Assembly: GCF_030409685.1 (NCBI RefSeq)
Contig: NZ_JAUFQJ010000001.1
Coordinates: forward strand, 248,001 to 312,000
Reading direction: 5' to 3'
DNA: 64,000 nt
From: Ferruginibacter paludis
Lineage (GTDB): Bacteria; Bacteroidota; Bacteroidia; Chitinophagales; Chitinophagaceae
Of the stretch, positions 53,442 to 62,608 are shown one piece after another; position 1 is the stretch's first letter; every line of letters begins with the position of its first letter. Position numbers and translations under genes: made by a program. Under the pieces are notes generated by a model. It was not told where the DNA came from. It saw only the letters and a list, made by a program, of their open reading frames with translations, and searched no databases.

Positions 53442-54863
53442 CTATTCACTCAAAGCTTTTAACATGCCCCTGAAAATAAAACCATGAAAAGGCAACACCG
53501 CCAGCCAGTACAACCTGCCGCTCAAGCCCAGCGGGCGGAACGTAGCTGTTTGCTCCAACTCATTATTTTCATTGATAAAAAATTCAAGCCAGGCCTCGCC
53601 GGGTAATTTCATTTCTGCGTACAGCAACAGGCGTTTATCTTCTTTACTTGCAATCAGAACCCGCCAAAAATCAAGTGCCTGCCCGGGATACAATTGCGTT
53701 GGGCTTCTTCTGCCCCGGCGCAGGCCTACACCGCCCACCATCTTATCCATCAAGCCTCTTGTAATCCAGAGCCAACGGCCATAATACCAGCCGTTGGCAC
53801 CACCGATGCGCCATATCTTATCCATTGTTTTTTGCACATCTGTTACCTTCATTTTTCTTTTGTCCTTGTAAGTACCTTCTTTTGGCACCTGCAGATGAGC
53901 AGTTAAACCTTTGTACAAAATGTTGCTGCTGAGTGCATCTTTCCAGCTGGAAAGCACCTGGTCGTTTTCAATTTTTACAAAGGCCAGTTCAATGGCTTTT
54001 TCATAAGGCGTGGGAGTGATGTGCAGGAGCTCGCCCAGGTTATTGGGTTTACCAATTACTTCTACCTTCATACTGTCTACTAAATTTTTAGCCAGCTGAT
54101 AACTGGTAGATGTAACAAAATACAACCAGTAGGATGACAACCGTGGCGTTAGCACAGGCAGCACAATAATTTTTCTTTTGAGGCCTCTTACCGAAGCAAA
54201 TTTTAGCAATAATTCTTTATAAGTAAACACTTCGCCGCTGCTGATGTCGAAACTGGTATCGAGTGCCTGCGGCAAGCCAATAACGCCTTTTAAATAGGCA
54301 ACCACATCCCGAATGGCAATCGGTTGCGTTTTGGTATTCAGCCATCTTGGTGTAACCATCACGGGCAGCTTCTCCACCAGGTCGCGGATAATTTCAAAAG
54401 AAGCGCTGCCTGACCCTACTATGATACCGGCACGCAAAGCGGTAAAAGCGTAAGGTCCTGTTTTTAAAATTTCTTCTACCTGTTGCCTGGATTGAAGGTG
54501 TTTTGATAAGTGCTGTTCGTTTACAATGCCCGTAAGATAGATGACCTGTTTTACACTTGTTTGCGCCATTCGCCTTTTAAAATTTTCCGCCGATGCCGCT
54601 TCCATTTTTTCAAAGTCTCCCGTGCCCGTACTCATAGAATGCACCAGGTAATAAGCGATGTCAATATCTGCAGGAATATTTTGTAAAGTGGCTTCCTGTA
54701 ACAAATCAACTTCAATCACAGCAATATCAGGGTCATCAAACTTTTGTAAGTCAAAACGTCCTTTGTCTCTTACACAGCAATACACATAGTGATCTGCACT
54801 AAGTAATTCGGGTAATAATCGTTGCGCAATGTAGCCAGTGGCGCCTGTAAGCAATATTTTCAA
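53442..54863 (-). CDS. SDR family oxidoreductase with DUF2867 domain
   Basis: Start set at the TTG giving MKILLTGATGYIAQ (54863), because the frame upstream encodes an unlikely leader and the Rossmann motif must begin the protein; 473 residues. The N-terminal part is an extended SDR-like NAD(P)-binding domain (TGATGYIAQRLL, YYLVHSM, TALRAGIIVGSGS), the C-terminal ~150 residues form DUF2867 (WRIGGANGWYYGRWLW, YPGQALDFWRVL, PGEAWLEFFI, LPFHGFIF). Full-length fusions of this kind are widespread; function unknown. Confidence 0.88.
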   Translation of the reverse strand: MKILLTGATGYIAQRLLPELLSADHYVYCCVRDKGRFDLQKFDDPDIAVIEVDLLQEATLQNIPADIDIAYYLVHSMSTGTGDFEKMEAASAENFKRRMAQTSVKQVIYLTGIVNEQHLSKHLQSRQQVEEILKTGPYAFTALRAGIIVGSGSASFEIIRDLVEKLPVMVTPRWLNTKTQPIAIRDVVAYLKGVIGLPQALDTSFDISSGEVFTYKELLLKFASVRGLKRKIIVLPVLTPRLSSYWLYFVTSTSYQLAKNLVDSMKVEVIGKPNNLGELLHITPTPYEKAIELAFVKIENDQVLSSWKDALSSNILYKGLTAHLQVPKEGTYKDKRKMKVTDVQKTMDKIWRIGGANGWYYGRWLWITRGLMDKMVGGVGLRRGRRSPTQLYPGQALDFWRVLIASKEDKRLLLYAEMKLPGEAWLEFFINENNELEQTATFRPLGLSGRLYWLAVLPFHGFIFRGMLKALSE

Positions 54864-55101
54864 AATGCAGAATTGTTGTTGATGATACAAAACACATCCG
54901 ATTGCGAAAAGTTTACAATAGTGCGAATTAAAGAAAGATCGACCGCCACGTAGCATGGTTTTCTACATAGCTGCCATTAGTTGCCGGTTTTTGATAAATC
55001 AGCAACCGATTGATAAGTGAAATGAATCGAGGCCGCCGGTAATGAAAGAACCGTTGCAGATAAAGAAAAAATAGTTACTTTCAACAATAAGAATAACCAA
55101 T

Positions 55102-56022
55102 ATGTACAAACCTGCTTTTCTTATTTTATCAGCGATAACTATTCTTCAATACGCTACCGCTCAACGGTTGTCAAAGTATACCAGCGATGGTTTTGCCAAA
55201 GCTCTTGTTGAATTTACTCCTTACAAAAATAACCCGCTATTTGGGGGAACAGGTGCTGATACATGGGATAAAAATATCAGGGAGCGGGGCTATATAATTA
55301 GAGAAGACAACCGCTACCATCTCTGGTATACCGGCTATACTGACACCAGTGATATAAAACATTTAGGCTATGCCACCTCAGGGGATGGCCTTACCTGGAC
55401 GAGGTACAAAGACAATCCTGTATACAGCGGCGGCTGGGTGGAAGATATGTGTGTTGTAAAATCAGCCGGTGTGTATTACATGTTTGCAGAAGGCAGGGGA
55501 GATACGGCGCATATGCTAACTTCAACCGACCGCATTCACTGGACTGAGCAGGGCAACCTGGATATACGCCGTAAAGACGGTACCTCTATTTCGAAAGGAC
55601 CTTTTGGTACTCCCTGTGTATTGAAAGAAAATAACCTTTGGTACCTTTTGTATGAAAGGGATGATCTTGGAATCTGGCTGGCCACTTCAGCCGATTGTAA
55701 GGTATGGACAAATATGCAGGATGATCCGGTACTGAAGATGGGCCCTGAAACCTACGACCAGTATGCAGTTGCCATGAACCAGGTTATAAAATATGATGGA
55801 TTGTATTATGGATATTACCATGCATCTGCTTTTAAAGACTGGCACGAATGGAGTACCAACGTAGCTGTTTCGAAAGACCTGGTGCACTGGAAAAAATATG
55901 CTAAAAATCCTATTGTTAGCAACGATAAATCAAGTGGCATAATAGTGAATGACGGCAAGGCCTATAGGTTGTATACAATGCATCCTGAAGTGAATGTGTA
56001 TTTTCCCCGCAGCGGACAGTGA
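55102..56022 (+). CDS. GH43/32-like five-bladed propeller glycosidase
   Basis: A 306-residue secreted protein, signal peptide ending ATAQ. Repeated blades with HLWYTGYTD, GYATSGDGLTWTRY, YYMFAEGRG, HMLTSTDRIHWTEQG, WYLLYERDD and AVSKDLVHWKKY are the pattern of the GH43/GH32/GH130-type five-bladed beta-propeller. The catalytic acid pair cannot be fixed by eye; GH43, GH117 or an uncharacterised relative are possible. It is the first gene of the glycan cluster, 107 bases before the esterase gene. Confidence 0.82.
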   Translation: MYKPAFLILSAITILQYATAQRLSKYTSDGFAKALVEFTPYKNNPLFGGTGADTWDKNIRERGYIIREDNRYHLWYTGYTDTSDIKHLGYATSGDGLTWTRYKDNPVYSGGWVEDMCVVKSAGVYYMFAEGRGDTAHMLTSTDRIHWTEQGNLDIRRKDGTSISKGPFGTPCVLKENNLWYLLYERDDLGIWLATSADCKVWTNMQDDPVLKMGPETYDQYAVAMNQVIKYDGLYYGYYHASAFKDWHEWSTNVAVSKDLVHWKKYAKNPIVSNDKSSGIIVNDGKAYRLYTMHPEVNVYFPRSGQ

Positions 56023-56063
56023 CAGGTAAAAGTATTTTCTACTAACCACGTATCCGATGGGTT

Positions 56064-56075
56064 TGGATGCATCCA
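56064..56075. promoter_or_regulatory. 12-bp palindrome TGGATGCATCCA
   Basis: Perfect symmetry, 55 bases before the esterase gene, nested between arms TAACCA (56043) and TGGTTA (56084). Candidate operator or structured RNA element of the downstream operon. Confidence 0.45.
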
Positions 56076-56129
56076 CAGCGGGTTGGTTACTGTTGAAATT
56101 GTTTATTTTGAACTTTTAAAAAAATAGAG

Positions 56130-57446
56130 ATGGAAAATAAACGCCGCCAATTTTTAAAGTTGGGTAGTCTCGCCTGCCTGGGTATTGCAGGAGGCGGATC
56201 GCTGAAAGGATTATCTCCTGTTGAAAACATTTTCCCTTCTCCTCCTGAAAATTTATCCGCTGTAAATAATTTTTCTGCCATGGAAAACAATAATCAAAAT
56301 AATGCCAGCCTTAGTATCATCGGCCAGTATGGCGATTGGGCCGCAGGCTTGCGCAAGGATAAATTGCCTTCCTTATCCTTCCGTAAACAAGAATTTGCCA
56401 ACCTGGATGCCTGGCGAAAGACTGCAAAAAAACAGGTGACTGACCGTATGGCTGTGCCGTTTATTGGCAATAAGCCTGCGATAAATATGGTAAAACAATA
56501 TGACTACGATGGCTTGCATATAGAAGAGTTAAACTGGCAATTGCCTTATGGCCGGGCTACTGAAGCCATTGTGTTAAAGCCGGTCAATGCAAAGGGCAAG
56601 CTGCCCGCCATTCTAGCCTTTCACGATCATGGCGGCAATAAATTTTTCGGTACAAAAAAAATCACGAAAACATCCGACCGGCAATTGGCTTTGATGGCTG
56701 ACCATCAGAAAGAATATTATGAAGGTTTTGCCTGGGCCAACGAAATGGCGAAAAGAGGCTACGTTGTGTTGGTGGCGGATGCTTTTACGTTTGCCAGCAG
56801 AAAGGTAATGCTGCAGGATGTGCCTGAAAAAATGCGGTATGGATTAACAGATCCTGATCTGCAAAATGCAGATGGCATTGCAGCTTATAATAAATGGGCC
56901 GGCGAGCATGAACATATTATGGCGAAATCATTGTTTAGTGCAGGTACAACCTGGCCGGGTGTTTTCTTTGCAGAAGATAAAATAGCGCTGGATGTTTTAT
57001 GTGAGCGTGAAGATGTGGATGCCAGCCGGATTGGTTGCGGCGGCTTATCCGGCGGCGGATTAAGAACCGTTTTTATGGGTGGACTCGACCCAAGAATCAA
57101 GTGTGCCGTTTGCGTTGGATTCATGACAACCTGGAAAGATTTTGTACTGCATAAATCTTTTACGCATACCTGGATGGTGTACGTACCCCTGTTGCCCAAC
57201 GAACTGGACTTCCCTGAAATTTTAGGCTTGCGTGCACCGCTTGCAACGCTGGTATTAAATGATGAACAGGATGATTTGTATACGCTGCCGGAGATGAAAG
57301 CAGCGGATAAAATTTTACGGGATGTGTATGCAAAAGCAGGCGCAGCCAATCATTTTAACTGTTCTTATTATCCCGGTCCCCATAAGTTTGATGAGAAGAT
57401 GCAGGCAGAAGCTTTTGCCTGGTTTGATAAATGGTTGAAAAAATAA
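56130..57446 (+). CDS. Secreted alpha/beta hydrolase (acetyl xylan esterase-like)
   Basis: A 438-residue esterase with an N-terminal Tat-like signal (NKRRQFLKLGSLACLG). The hydrolase core has AILAFHDHGGNKFFG (oxyanion region), CGGLSGGGLRTVFMGG with the nucleophile Ser, and the closing FNCSYYPGPHKFDEKM with the catalytic His. It belongs to the group of large dienelactone-hydrolase-like esterases found in polysaccharide loci. Acts outside the cytoplasm; likely removes acyl or methyl groups from glycans. Followed by the GH109-like gene after 34 bases. Confidence 0.85.
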   Translation: MENKRRQFLKLGSLACLGIAGGGSLKGLSPVENIFPSPPENLSAVNNFSAMENNNQNNASLSIIGQYGDWAAGLRKDKLPSLSFRKQEFANLDAWRKTAKKQVTDRMAVPFIGNKPAINMVKQYDYDGLHIEELNWQLPYGRATEAIVLKPVNAKGKLPAILAFHDHGGNKFFGTKKITKTSDRQLALMADHQKEYYEGFAWANEMAKRGYVVLVADAFTFASRKVMLQDVPEKMRYGLTDPDLQNADGIAAYNKWAGEHEHIMAKSLFSAGTTWPGVFFAEDKIALDVLCEREDVDASRIGCGGLSGGGLRTVFMGGLDPRIKCAVCVGFMTTWKDFVLHKSFTHTWMVYVPLLPNELDFPEILGLRAPLATLVLNDEQDDLYTLPEMKAADKILRDVYAKAGAANHFNCSYYPGPHKFDEKMQAEAFAWFDKWLKK

Positions 57447-57480
57447 GCCACATAAATTACTGCAGAAAAAATAAATTTCA

Positions 57481-58881
57481 ATGAAAAGTAACCGCAGAAG
57501 TTTTTTAAAATATTCAGGTCTTACCGGTGTTGGTGTTGCCGGCGCCGCTGTGCTGCAAGCTGCCGCAGAACTGCCTTACTATTTTCCGGAAAGCAATGCC
57601 AGTCATTTCAACATGTGTGGTTTTGCTGCACCAAAAATAGATACGGTGCGGATTGGTTTTATTGGCCTGGGTAACCGCGGTCCGGCTGCGGTGGAAAGGA
57701 TGACGCATATTGACGGTACAGAAATAAAGGCACTGTGCGACATCAGGACAGCTAAAGTAAATGCCGTAAAAAAATCGCTCGAAGGCACGATACATCAGCC
57801 GGATATTTATACGGGCAGAACGGATGAATGGAAAAAGATGTGTGACCGCAAAGACATTGATTTGGTCTACATCGCAACGCCCTGGGCTCTCCACACACCC
57901 ATGGCAGTGTATGCTATGCAACAAGGCAAACATGTATGCGTGGAAGTACCTGCAGCTAAGACGATAGAAGAATGCTGGCAGCTGGTACATGTGTCAGAAC
58001 AAACCCGCAGGCACTGCATCATACTCGAAAATTGTTGTTACGACTTTTTTGAACTGCTTACATTGAATATGGCACGACAGGGATTGTTTGGTGAGATTGT
58101 TCATGGCGAAGGCGCCTACCTGCACACATTGCTGGAAGGCAATTTCAGCAAAGAAAAATACTATGATATGTGGCGGCTGAAAGAAAATTTCAGGAATGGT
58201 AATTTGTATCCTACGCATGGCCTGGGACCCGTGGCGCAGGCCATGAATATTAACCGTGGTGATAAAATGGATTTCCTGGTGGCGGTATCGGGTAAAGATT
58301 TTCAGATGGGTGCCGAAGCAAAAGAACTGGCTGCCAAAGATGATTTTTATAAACCTTTTGCCGGTAAAAAATTCAGGGGAAATATGAATACTACCACCAT
58401 TCGTACAAACAAGGGAAGTACCATTATGCTGCAGCATGATGTGACCTCGCCCAATGTATATTCCCGCATTCATAAAATAAGTGGTACCAAAGGTTCCTGC
58501 ATAAAATATCCGCTGCCGGGCCGCATTGCGTTTGGTCATGAAGACTGGCTGGATGAAGCAGCCTATAAAAAAATAGAAGATCAGTACACGCCCAACATTG
58601 TAAAAAAAGTAGGAGAAATGGCGAAACAGGTTGGCGGACATGGCGGCATGGATTTTTTAATGGACTGGCGTACGATTGATTGTTTAAGAAACGGGCTGCC
58701 GGTAGATATGGATGTGTATGATGCGGCGCTCTGGAGTTCTATTGCACCGTTAAGCGAGTTTTCCGTAGCCCATCGCTCCAATTCAATTGATGTACCTGAT
58801 TTTACGTCCGGTTCGTGGAAGACAAATGTGCCCGTTGATATCTCTTTAGCAAATGGGGGTAATACACAGGTGAGGATGTGA
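57481..58881 (+). CDS. Gfo/Idh/MocA oxidoreductase, GH109-like
   Basis: A 466-residue protein with a twin-arginine signal (NRRSFLKYSG), so exported folded with its cofactor. NAD motif IGFIGLGNRGP at 58-68, ATPWALHTPMA at 132-142, EVPAAKTIEECW and ENCCYDFFELL around 155-192, then the GH109-type HTHGLGPVAQAMNINRGD-like segment. GH109 enzymes hydrolyse alpha-N-acetylgalactosaminides by an NAD-dependent redox mechanism; the close overall resemblance supports that family, but substrate is inferred. Next to a NagB-like gene, which fits amino-sugar use. Confidence 0.85.
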   Translation: MKSNRRSFLKYSGLTGVGVAGAAVLQAAAELPYYFPESNASHFNMCGFAAPKIDTVRIGFIGLGNRGPAAVERMTHIDGTEIKALCDIRTAKVNAVKKSLEGTIHQPDIYTGRTDEWKKMCDRKDIDLVYIATPWALHTPMAVYAMQQGKHVCVEVPAAKTIEECWQLVHVSEQTRRHCIILENCCYDFFELLTLNMARQGLFGEIVHGEGAYLHTLLEGNFSKEKYYDMWRLKENFRNGNLYPTHGLGPVAQAMNINRGDKMDFLVAVSGKDFQMGAEAKELAAKDDFYKPFAGKKFRGNMNTTTIRTNKGSTIMLQHDVTSPNVYSRIHKISGTKGSCIKYPLPGRIAFGHEDWLDEAAYKKIEDQYTPNIVKKVGEMAKQVGGHGGMDFLMDWRTIDCLRNGLPVDMDVYDAALWSSIAPLSEFSVAHRSNSIDVPDFTSGSWKTNVPVDISLANGGNTQVRM

Positions 58882-58965
58882 GTGGTGTGGTCAGCGGTGA
58901 GTGGTGAATGCGGCGAATTCAATTTTTAAGGTCTTCACGGTTAACAATACTAAACTCTGATTATA

Positions 58966-59706
58966 ATGGATGTAAAAATAGTTGCGTCTCTTGTTGAACT
59001 GGGTAAAACTGCCGGAGCAGTTGCTGCGCAACTGATCCATGAGGCCATTGCAAAAAATGGCACAGCTAATATCATCATGGCAACGGGTGCAAGCCAGTTT
59101 GAAACCATCAACCAATTAATTATTGAAAAGGATATTGACTGGAGCAAGGTAACCATGTTTCACCTGGATGAATACATTGGTTTGCCGGTAACACATCCTG
59201 CGAGTTTTAGAAAATATTTGCGGGAAAGATTTTTATCAAAACTGCCACCCTTACAAGCGGTGTATTTAATTGATGGAGAAACAAACGCAGCAGCAGAGTG
59301 CGCCCGCCTGAACGATTTAATAGCACAGCATCCGGTTGATGTGGCGCTGGTGGGGATTGGAGAAAATGGTCATCTTGCTTTTAATGATCCGCCTGCAGAC
59401 TTTGAAACTGATGACCCCTATATTGTTGTACAATTGGATGCCGCATGCAGGCAACAGCAATTGGGTGAAGGATGGTTTAAATCGTTGGAAGAAGTACCGC
59501 AACAAGCCATCAGCATGTCGGTAAAACAAATTTTAAAATCAAAAAATATTATTTGCTCAGTGCCCGACAGCAGGAAAGCAACAGCAGTAAAAAATACAAT
59601 TGAACAACCGGTTAGTAATCTTTATCCTGCAAGTATCTTGCAATTGCATGCTGGTTGTACAATTTATCTAGATCAATATTCAGCAGCCTTGCTTTCAAAC
59701 AGGTAA
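58966..59706 (+). CDS. nagB: NagB-like glucosamine-6-phosphate deaminase
   Basis: A 246-residue cytoplasmic sugar-phosphate isomerase. Motifs ATGASQFETI (phosphate loop), MFHLDEYIGLP (catalytic Asp/Glu) and GIGENGHLAFNDPP. In E. coli NagB the last motif reads GNDGHIAFNEP; here the catalytic Asp141 position is Asn and Glu148 is Asp, as in a distinct NagB-like branch, so activity on GlcN6P is likely but not certain. The product links released amino sugars to fructose-6-phosphate. Lies 84 bases after the GH109-like gene and 31 before the next esterase. Confidence 0.87.
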   Translation: MDVKIVASLVELGKTAGAVAAQLIHEAIAKNGTANIIMATGASQFETINQLIIEKDIDWSKVTMFHLDEYIGLPVTHPASFRKYLRERFLSKLPPLQAVYLIDGETNAAAECARLNDLIAQHPVDVALVGIGENGHLAFNDPPADFETDDPYIVVQLDAACRQQQLGEGWFKSLEEVPQQAISMSVKQILKSKNIICSVPDSRKATAVKNTIEQPVSNLYPASILQLHAGCTIYLDQYSAALLSNR

Positions 59707-59737
59707 AATGATTTTTCTTAAAAAATAAAATTAAAAT

Positions 59738-60649
59738 ATGAGGATTAAAATACTTTTTTTTATCAGCCTGGTGCTAAGTGCAGCCAGACTACTTGCACAA
59801 ACAGTAATTCCTTTATACACCGGTGCCATACCCAATTCGGTTCCTAATAATATGAAGGAGATTACCATCAATTGGGACGGCCATTTTGGTGGTTATAAAA
59901 GTATTGCCACCCCGACGCTGGAAGTGTATTTGCCTGCCGCAGCCAGCGCCAATGGTAGCGCCGTTATCATTTGCCCGGGCGGCGGATATGGCATGGAAAG
60001 TTACCAGGCAGAAGGAATCAATATTGCGAATGCGTTTATAAAACAGGGCACGGCTGCTTTTATTTTAAAATACCGCCTGCCTTCCGATTCCATCATGAAA
60101 GATAAAAGTATCGGTCCCTTGCAGGATGCCCAGCAGGCTATCAAGCAGGTTAGGGAGAACGCTGTGAACTGGCATATTGAAGCAAATAAAATAGGTATCA
60201 TGGGCTTTTCTGCAGGTGGCCATTTGGCAGCTTCAGCCGCTGTACATTTTGATTCTGCGTTTATCCCCAATAAAGAACATACCAGTTTGCGGCCTGATTT
60301 TATGGTATTGGTTTATCCTGTTATTTCAATGACAGATCAATTGACTCATGCAGGGTCCAGGCAAAATTTGCTCGGCGAAAACATACCATTGGAAAAAATC
60401 AATTTCTTCTCCAACGAAAAAAATGTTACAGACAAAACGCCGCCCGCCTGGATAACGCATAGTGAAGAAGACAAAGTAGTAGATGTTGATAACAGCATTC
60501 TTTTTTATGAGGCGTTGCGGCATCATCACGTACCGGTCGAGATGCATTTATATCCCAAAGGAAATCATGGTTTTGTACTTAGCCAGCCAACAGAACAATG
60601 GATGCGGCCCTTGTTTGACTGGATGAAAACCAATGGCTGGATGAAATAA
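59738..60649 (+). CDS. Secreted alpha/beta hydrolase (esterase)
   Basis: A 303-residue esterase with a signal peptide ending LLAQ. Oxyanion motif CPGGGYGMES near 79-88, nucleophile Ser158 in GFSAGGHLAA, acid in SEEDKVVDVDN and His in PKGNHGFVL. This is the BD-FAE-like group of Bacteroidota esterases that deacylate xylan or pectic side chains; the acyl group is not determined. Last gene of the glycan cluster; a small hairpin with a T-run follows its stop. Confidence 0.88.
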   Translation: MRIKILFFISLVLSAARLLAQTVIPLYTGAIPNSVPNNMKEITINWDGHFGGYKSIATPTLEVYLPAAASANGSAVIICPGGGYGMESYQAEGINIANAFIKQGTAAFILKYRLPSDSIMKDKSIGPLQDAQQAIKQVRENAVNWHIEANKIGIMGFSAGGHLAASAAVHFDSAFIPNKEHTSLRPDFMVLVYPVISMTDQLTHAGSRQNLLGENIPLEKINFFSNEKNVTDKTPPAWITHSEEDKVVDVDNSILFYEALRHHHVPVEMHLYPKGNHGFVLSQPTEQWMRPLFDWMKTNGWMK

Positions 60650-60682
60650 CTCTGATGCTCCGAAAATAATCAGAGGACTTTT
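60650..60682 (+). terminator. Weak hairpin after the glycan cluster
   Basis: CTCTGAT and ATCAGAG pair over a 12-base loop directly after the esterase stop and are followed by GACTTTTG. Plausible but weak terminator. Confidence 0.4.
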
Positions 60683-60785
60683 GATCCGGCAATCCGAATC
60701 GTTGAATGCTAACTTGTTGATTGAACGGTTTATAAGTTGCTTAATCTTTTTAAAAGTCAGAGCATCTTTTCATTGGCTTAAGAAA

Positions 60786-61520
60786 TCAAACTGCCGGCTG
60801 ACTGTTCACCAAACTGTTCCATTTTGCAACATTCACTCCTTTTATTAAAAGCCAGAGGCACGTGGATAATTCGGCAATAAATATGGGCGCCATTAATATG
60901 GTAAATGCGGAATTGGCAAATGCAGGGAAAAGAATCAGTGTAAAACTGTTTACCAAATAACACAGACCTGCGACCAGTATAAGGACGCCTAAAAATTTCG
61001 GTAAAAAGCCCGATTTAAAAATAAGGTAACCATCAATCAAACATTCAAATCCAAAAAAGATAAGGCCAATAGCAAAGCCATGTTCATGCGCTTTGATAGA
61101 AATGGCTGCCAGCGCCTGCAACTGCTGCGGATCAAATGCTTTCAGGTATGCTGCATTGCCTAAAAAGAACAAGGGCAACATTAAATTTAATTTGTTGGCT
61201 ACCAACACAGCTGTCTGAATCAACCCAAACAACACCGAAAGTATGGCCAGGTTTTTATTGACCCGTTTGAATAAGGTATAATATACAATGGCCAGGATGA
61301 GGTCGCACACATGCATTGCCAGATCACCGGCAATACCAATTCGCCATAAAAAAGGAGCAGCTGCGATATGCCGGGCCGTTGCGGCTGCATCACCAGGTAC
61401 AATCATTGTATTGCGGATAAACAATTCTCCCAAAGCACCGGCTACAATAATAATCAAATACGCCAGCCCGCCTGTTCGTGCGTAAAATTGTGGTGAGGTT
61501 ATTTCCTTGCTGTTAGTCAT
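60786..61520 (-). CDS. DUF4386 family membrane protein
   Basis: A complete 244-residue member of the family whose partial paralogue opens the window. Seven or so hydrophobic segments; the N-terminal FYARTGGLAYLIIIVAGALGE and the middle FLGNAAYLKAFDPQQLQA are typical. Function of DUF4386 is unknown. It is separated by 373 bases from the divergent lipoprotein gene. Confidence 0.87.
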   Translation of the reverse strand: MTNSKEITSPQFYARTGGLAYLIIIVAGALGELFIRNTMIVPGDAAATARHIAAAPFLWRIGIAGDLAMHVCDLILAIVYYTLFKRVNKNLAILSVLFGLIQTAVLVANKLNLMLPLFFLGNAAYLKAFDPQQLQALAAISIKAHEHGFAIGLIFFGFECLIDGYLIFKSGFLPKFLGVLILVAGLCYLVNSFTLILFPAFANSAFTILMAPIFIAELSTCLWLLIKGVNVAKWNSLVNSQPAV

Positions 61521-61893
61521 ACCGGTAGTATTTTAACTGTGATGATTGAAAATATTGTTATAATTTTTAAGGGTATTGTGCATACTATACAAACGGCGCG
61601 TGCTAATGCTCAATGGTTATTGTTGCAGAAAGCCTTTTACTGCCAAAACTTTTCCTTGAAGCACCTCATAATAAATAGAAATTGAAAATTGTTTCATGAA
61701 ATCTATCGGCAGCACAGAAAATTGTTTTCAATCGTCTATAATCTGGAAGAATTATGGTATTTATTCCGTTAAACGGACAAATTAATAACGCTGACTAATC
61801 GCAATTACCTTATTTTCAATTAGTTGTATTGTTGGTTCAATATGTGTTTAAATATTGAAAGATATTTTCATTAACCCTAAAAAACTAAATTGT
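61521..61893. other. Divergent region between DUF4386 and lipoprotein genes
   Basis: 373 bases, AT-rich, with no protein-like frame, clear operator or strong hairpin. Confidence 0.45.
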
Positions 61894-62526
61894 ATGACAA
61901 CGCGTATCCCATCTCTTATTACAGTAATATTGTTTACCACTTTATTTTCCTGCCAGAAAGAAGCCATAACACCAACAATTGTAGCAACGGCAACAACAAC
62001 AACAATGATGGCTGCTTCACCCGCCCATAGTTCAACAAGCAGGGTGGATAACACAGCCGGCGGTAGCCTCGGTTACCTTGGCGTGGGCTGCCCCGCCACA
62101 ACAGTTTCACTCATTGCAGGACAGCATATAGATGCAGGGACTATTTCGGTAAGTAATGACAACGATTTTATTTATGTAACCTATACCACGGCCAATGGCT
62201 ACCTGCTTACACAAACACATTTGTATGTTGGCGACTGTGAGGGCATACCGGTAAACAAGAAAGGCAATCCCGTTCCGGGCCAGTTTCCATACAAGGGTAC
62301 ACAAAATTATACTACTACATTTACCTGCAAAGTTCCTGTTACGGCCATTGGTTTGGGACAATGCGGCTGTATAGCTGCGCATGCTGTTGTGGTTAAACTG
62401 GATGCTGCCGGAAGAGTGACAGACGCACAAACCGCCTGGGGTGCAGGATCAGAAATTAGTACAACCGCCGGCAACTGGGGAACGAAAATGAATTATTGTA
62501 CCTGCGTAGCTGAGTCTGCAGACTAA
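61894..62526 (+). CDS. Cys-containing secreted lipoprotein of unknown function
   Basis: Start set at MTTRIPSLITV (61894); 210 residues. Lipobox LFSC makes it a likely lipoprotein, followed by a Thr-rich linker. The main domain has an alternating-strand pattern with FIYVTYTTANGYLLTQTHLYVGDC, NPVPGQFPYKG and CGCIAAHAVVVKLDA, and about six cysteines that could form disulfides. The same domain recurs in secreted Bacteroidota proteins but I know no function for it. Followed by a clear terminator, so probably monocistronic. Confidence 0.75.
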   Translation: MTTRIPSLITVILFTTLFSCQKEAITPTIVATATTTTMMAASPAHSSTSRVDNTAGGSLGYLGVGCPATTVSLIAGQHIDAGTISVSNDNDFIYVTYTTANGYLLTQTHLYVGDCEGIPVNKKGNPVPGQFPYKGTQNYTTTFTCKVPVTAIGLGQCGCIAAHAVVVKLDAAGRVTDAQTAWGAGSEISTTAGNWGTKMNYCTCVAESAD

Positions 62527-62550
62527 GTACCAATGGTAAATGATATTACA

Positions 62551-62577
62551 AAGACTGCCCGAAGGGTAGTCTTTTTT
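62551..62577 (+). terminator. Intrinsic terminator after the lipoprotein gene
   Basis: Stem AAGACTGCCC/GGGTAGTCTT (one G-T pair) with a GAA loop, followed by TTTTT, 25 bases after the stop. Confidence 0.8.
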
Positions 62578-62608
62578 CATTCTGCATTTTTTTTGACAGG
62601 GAGTAGGT

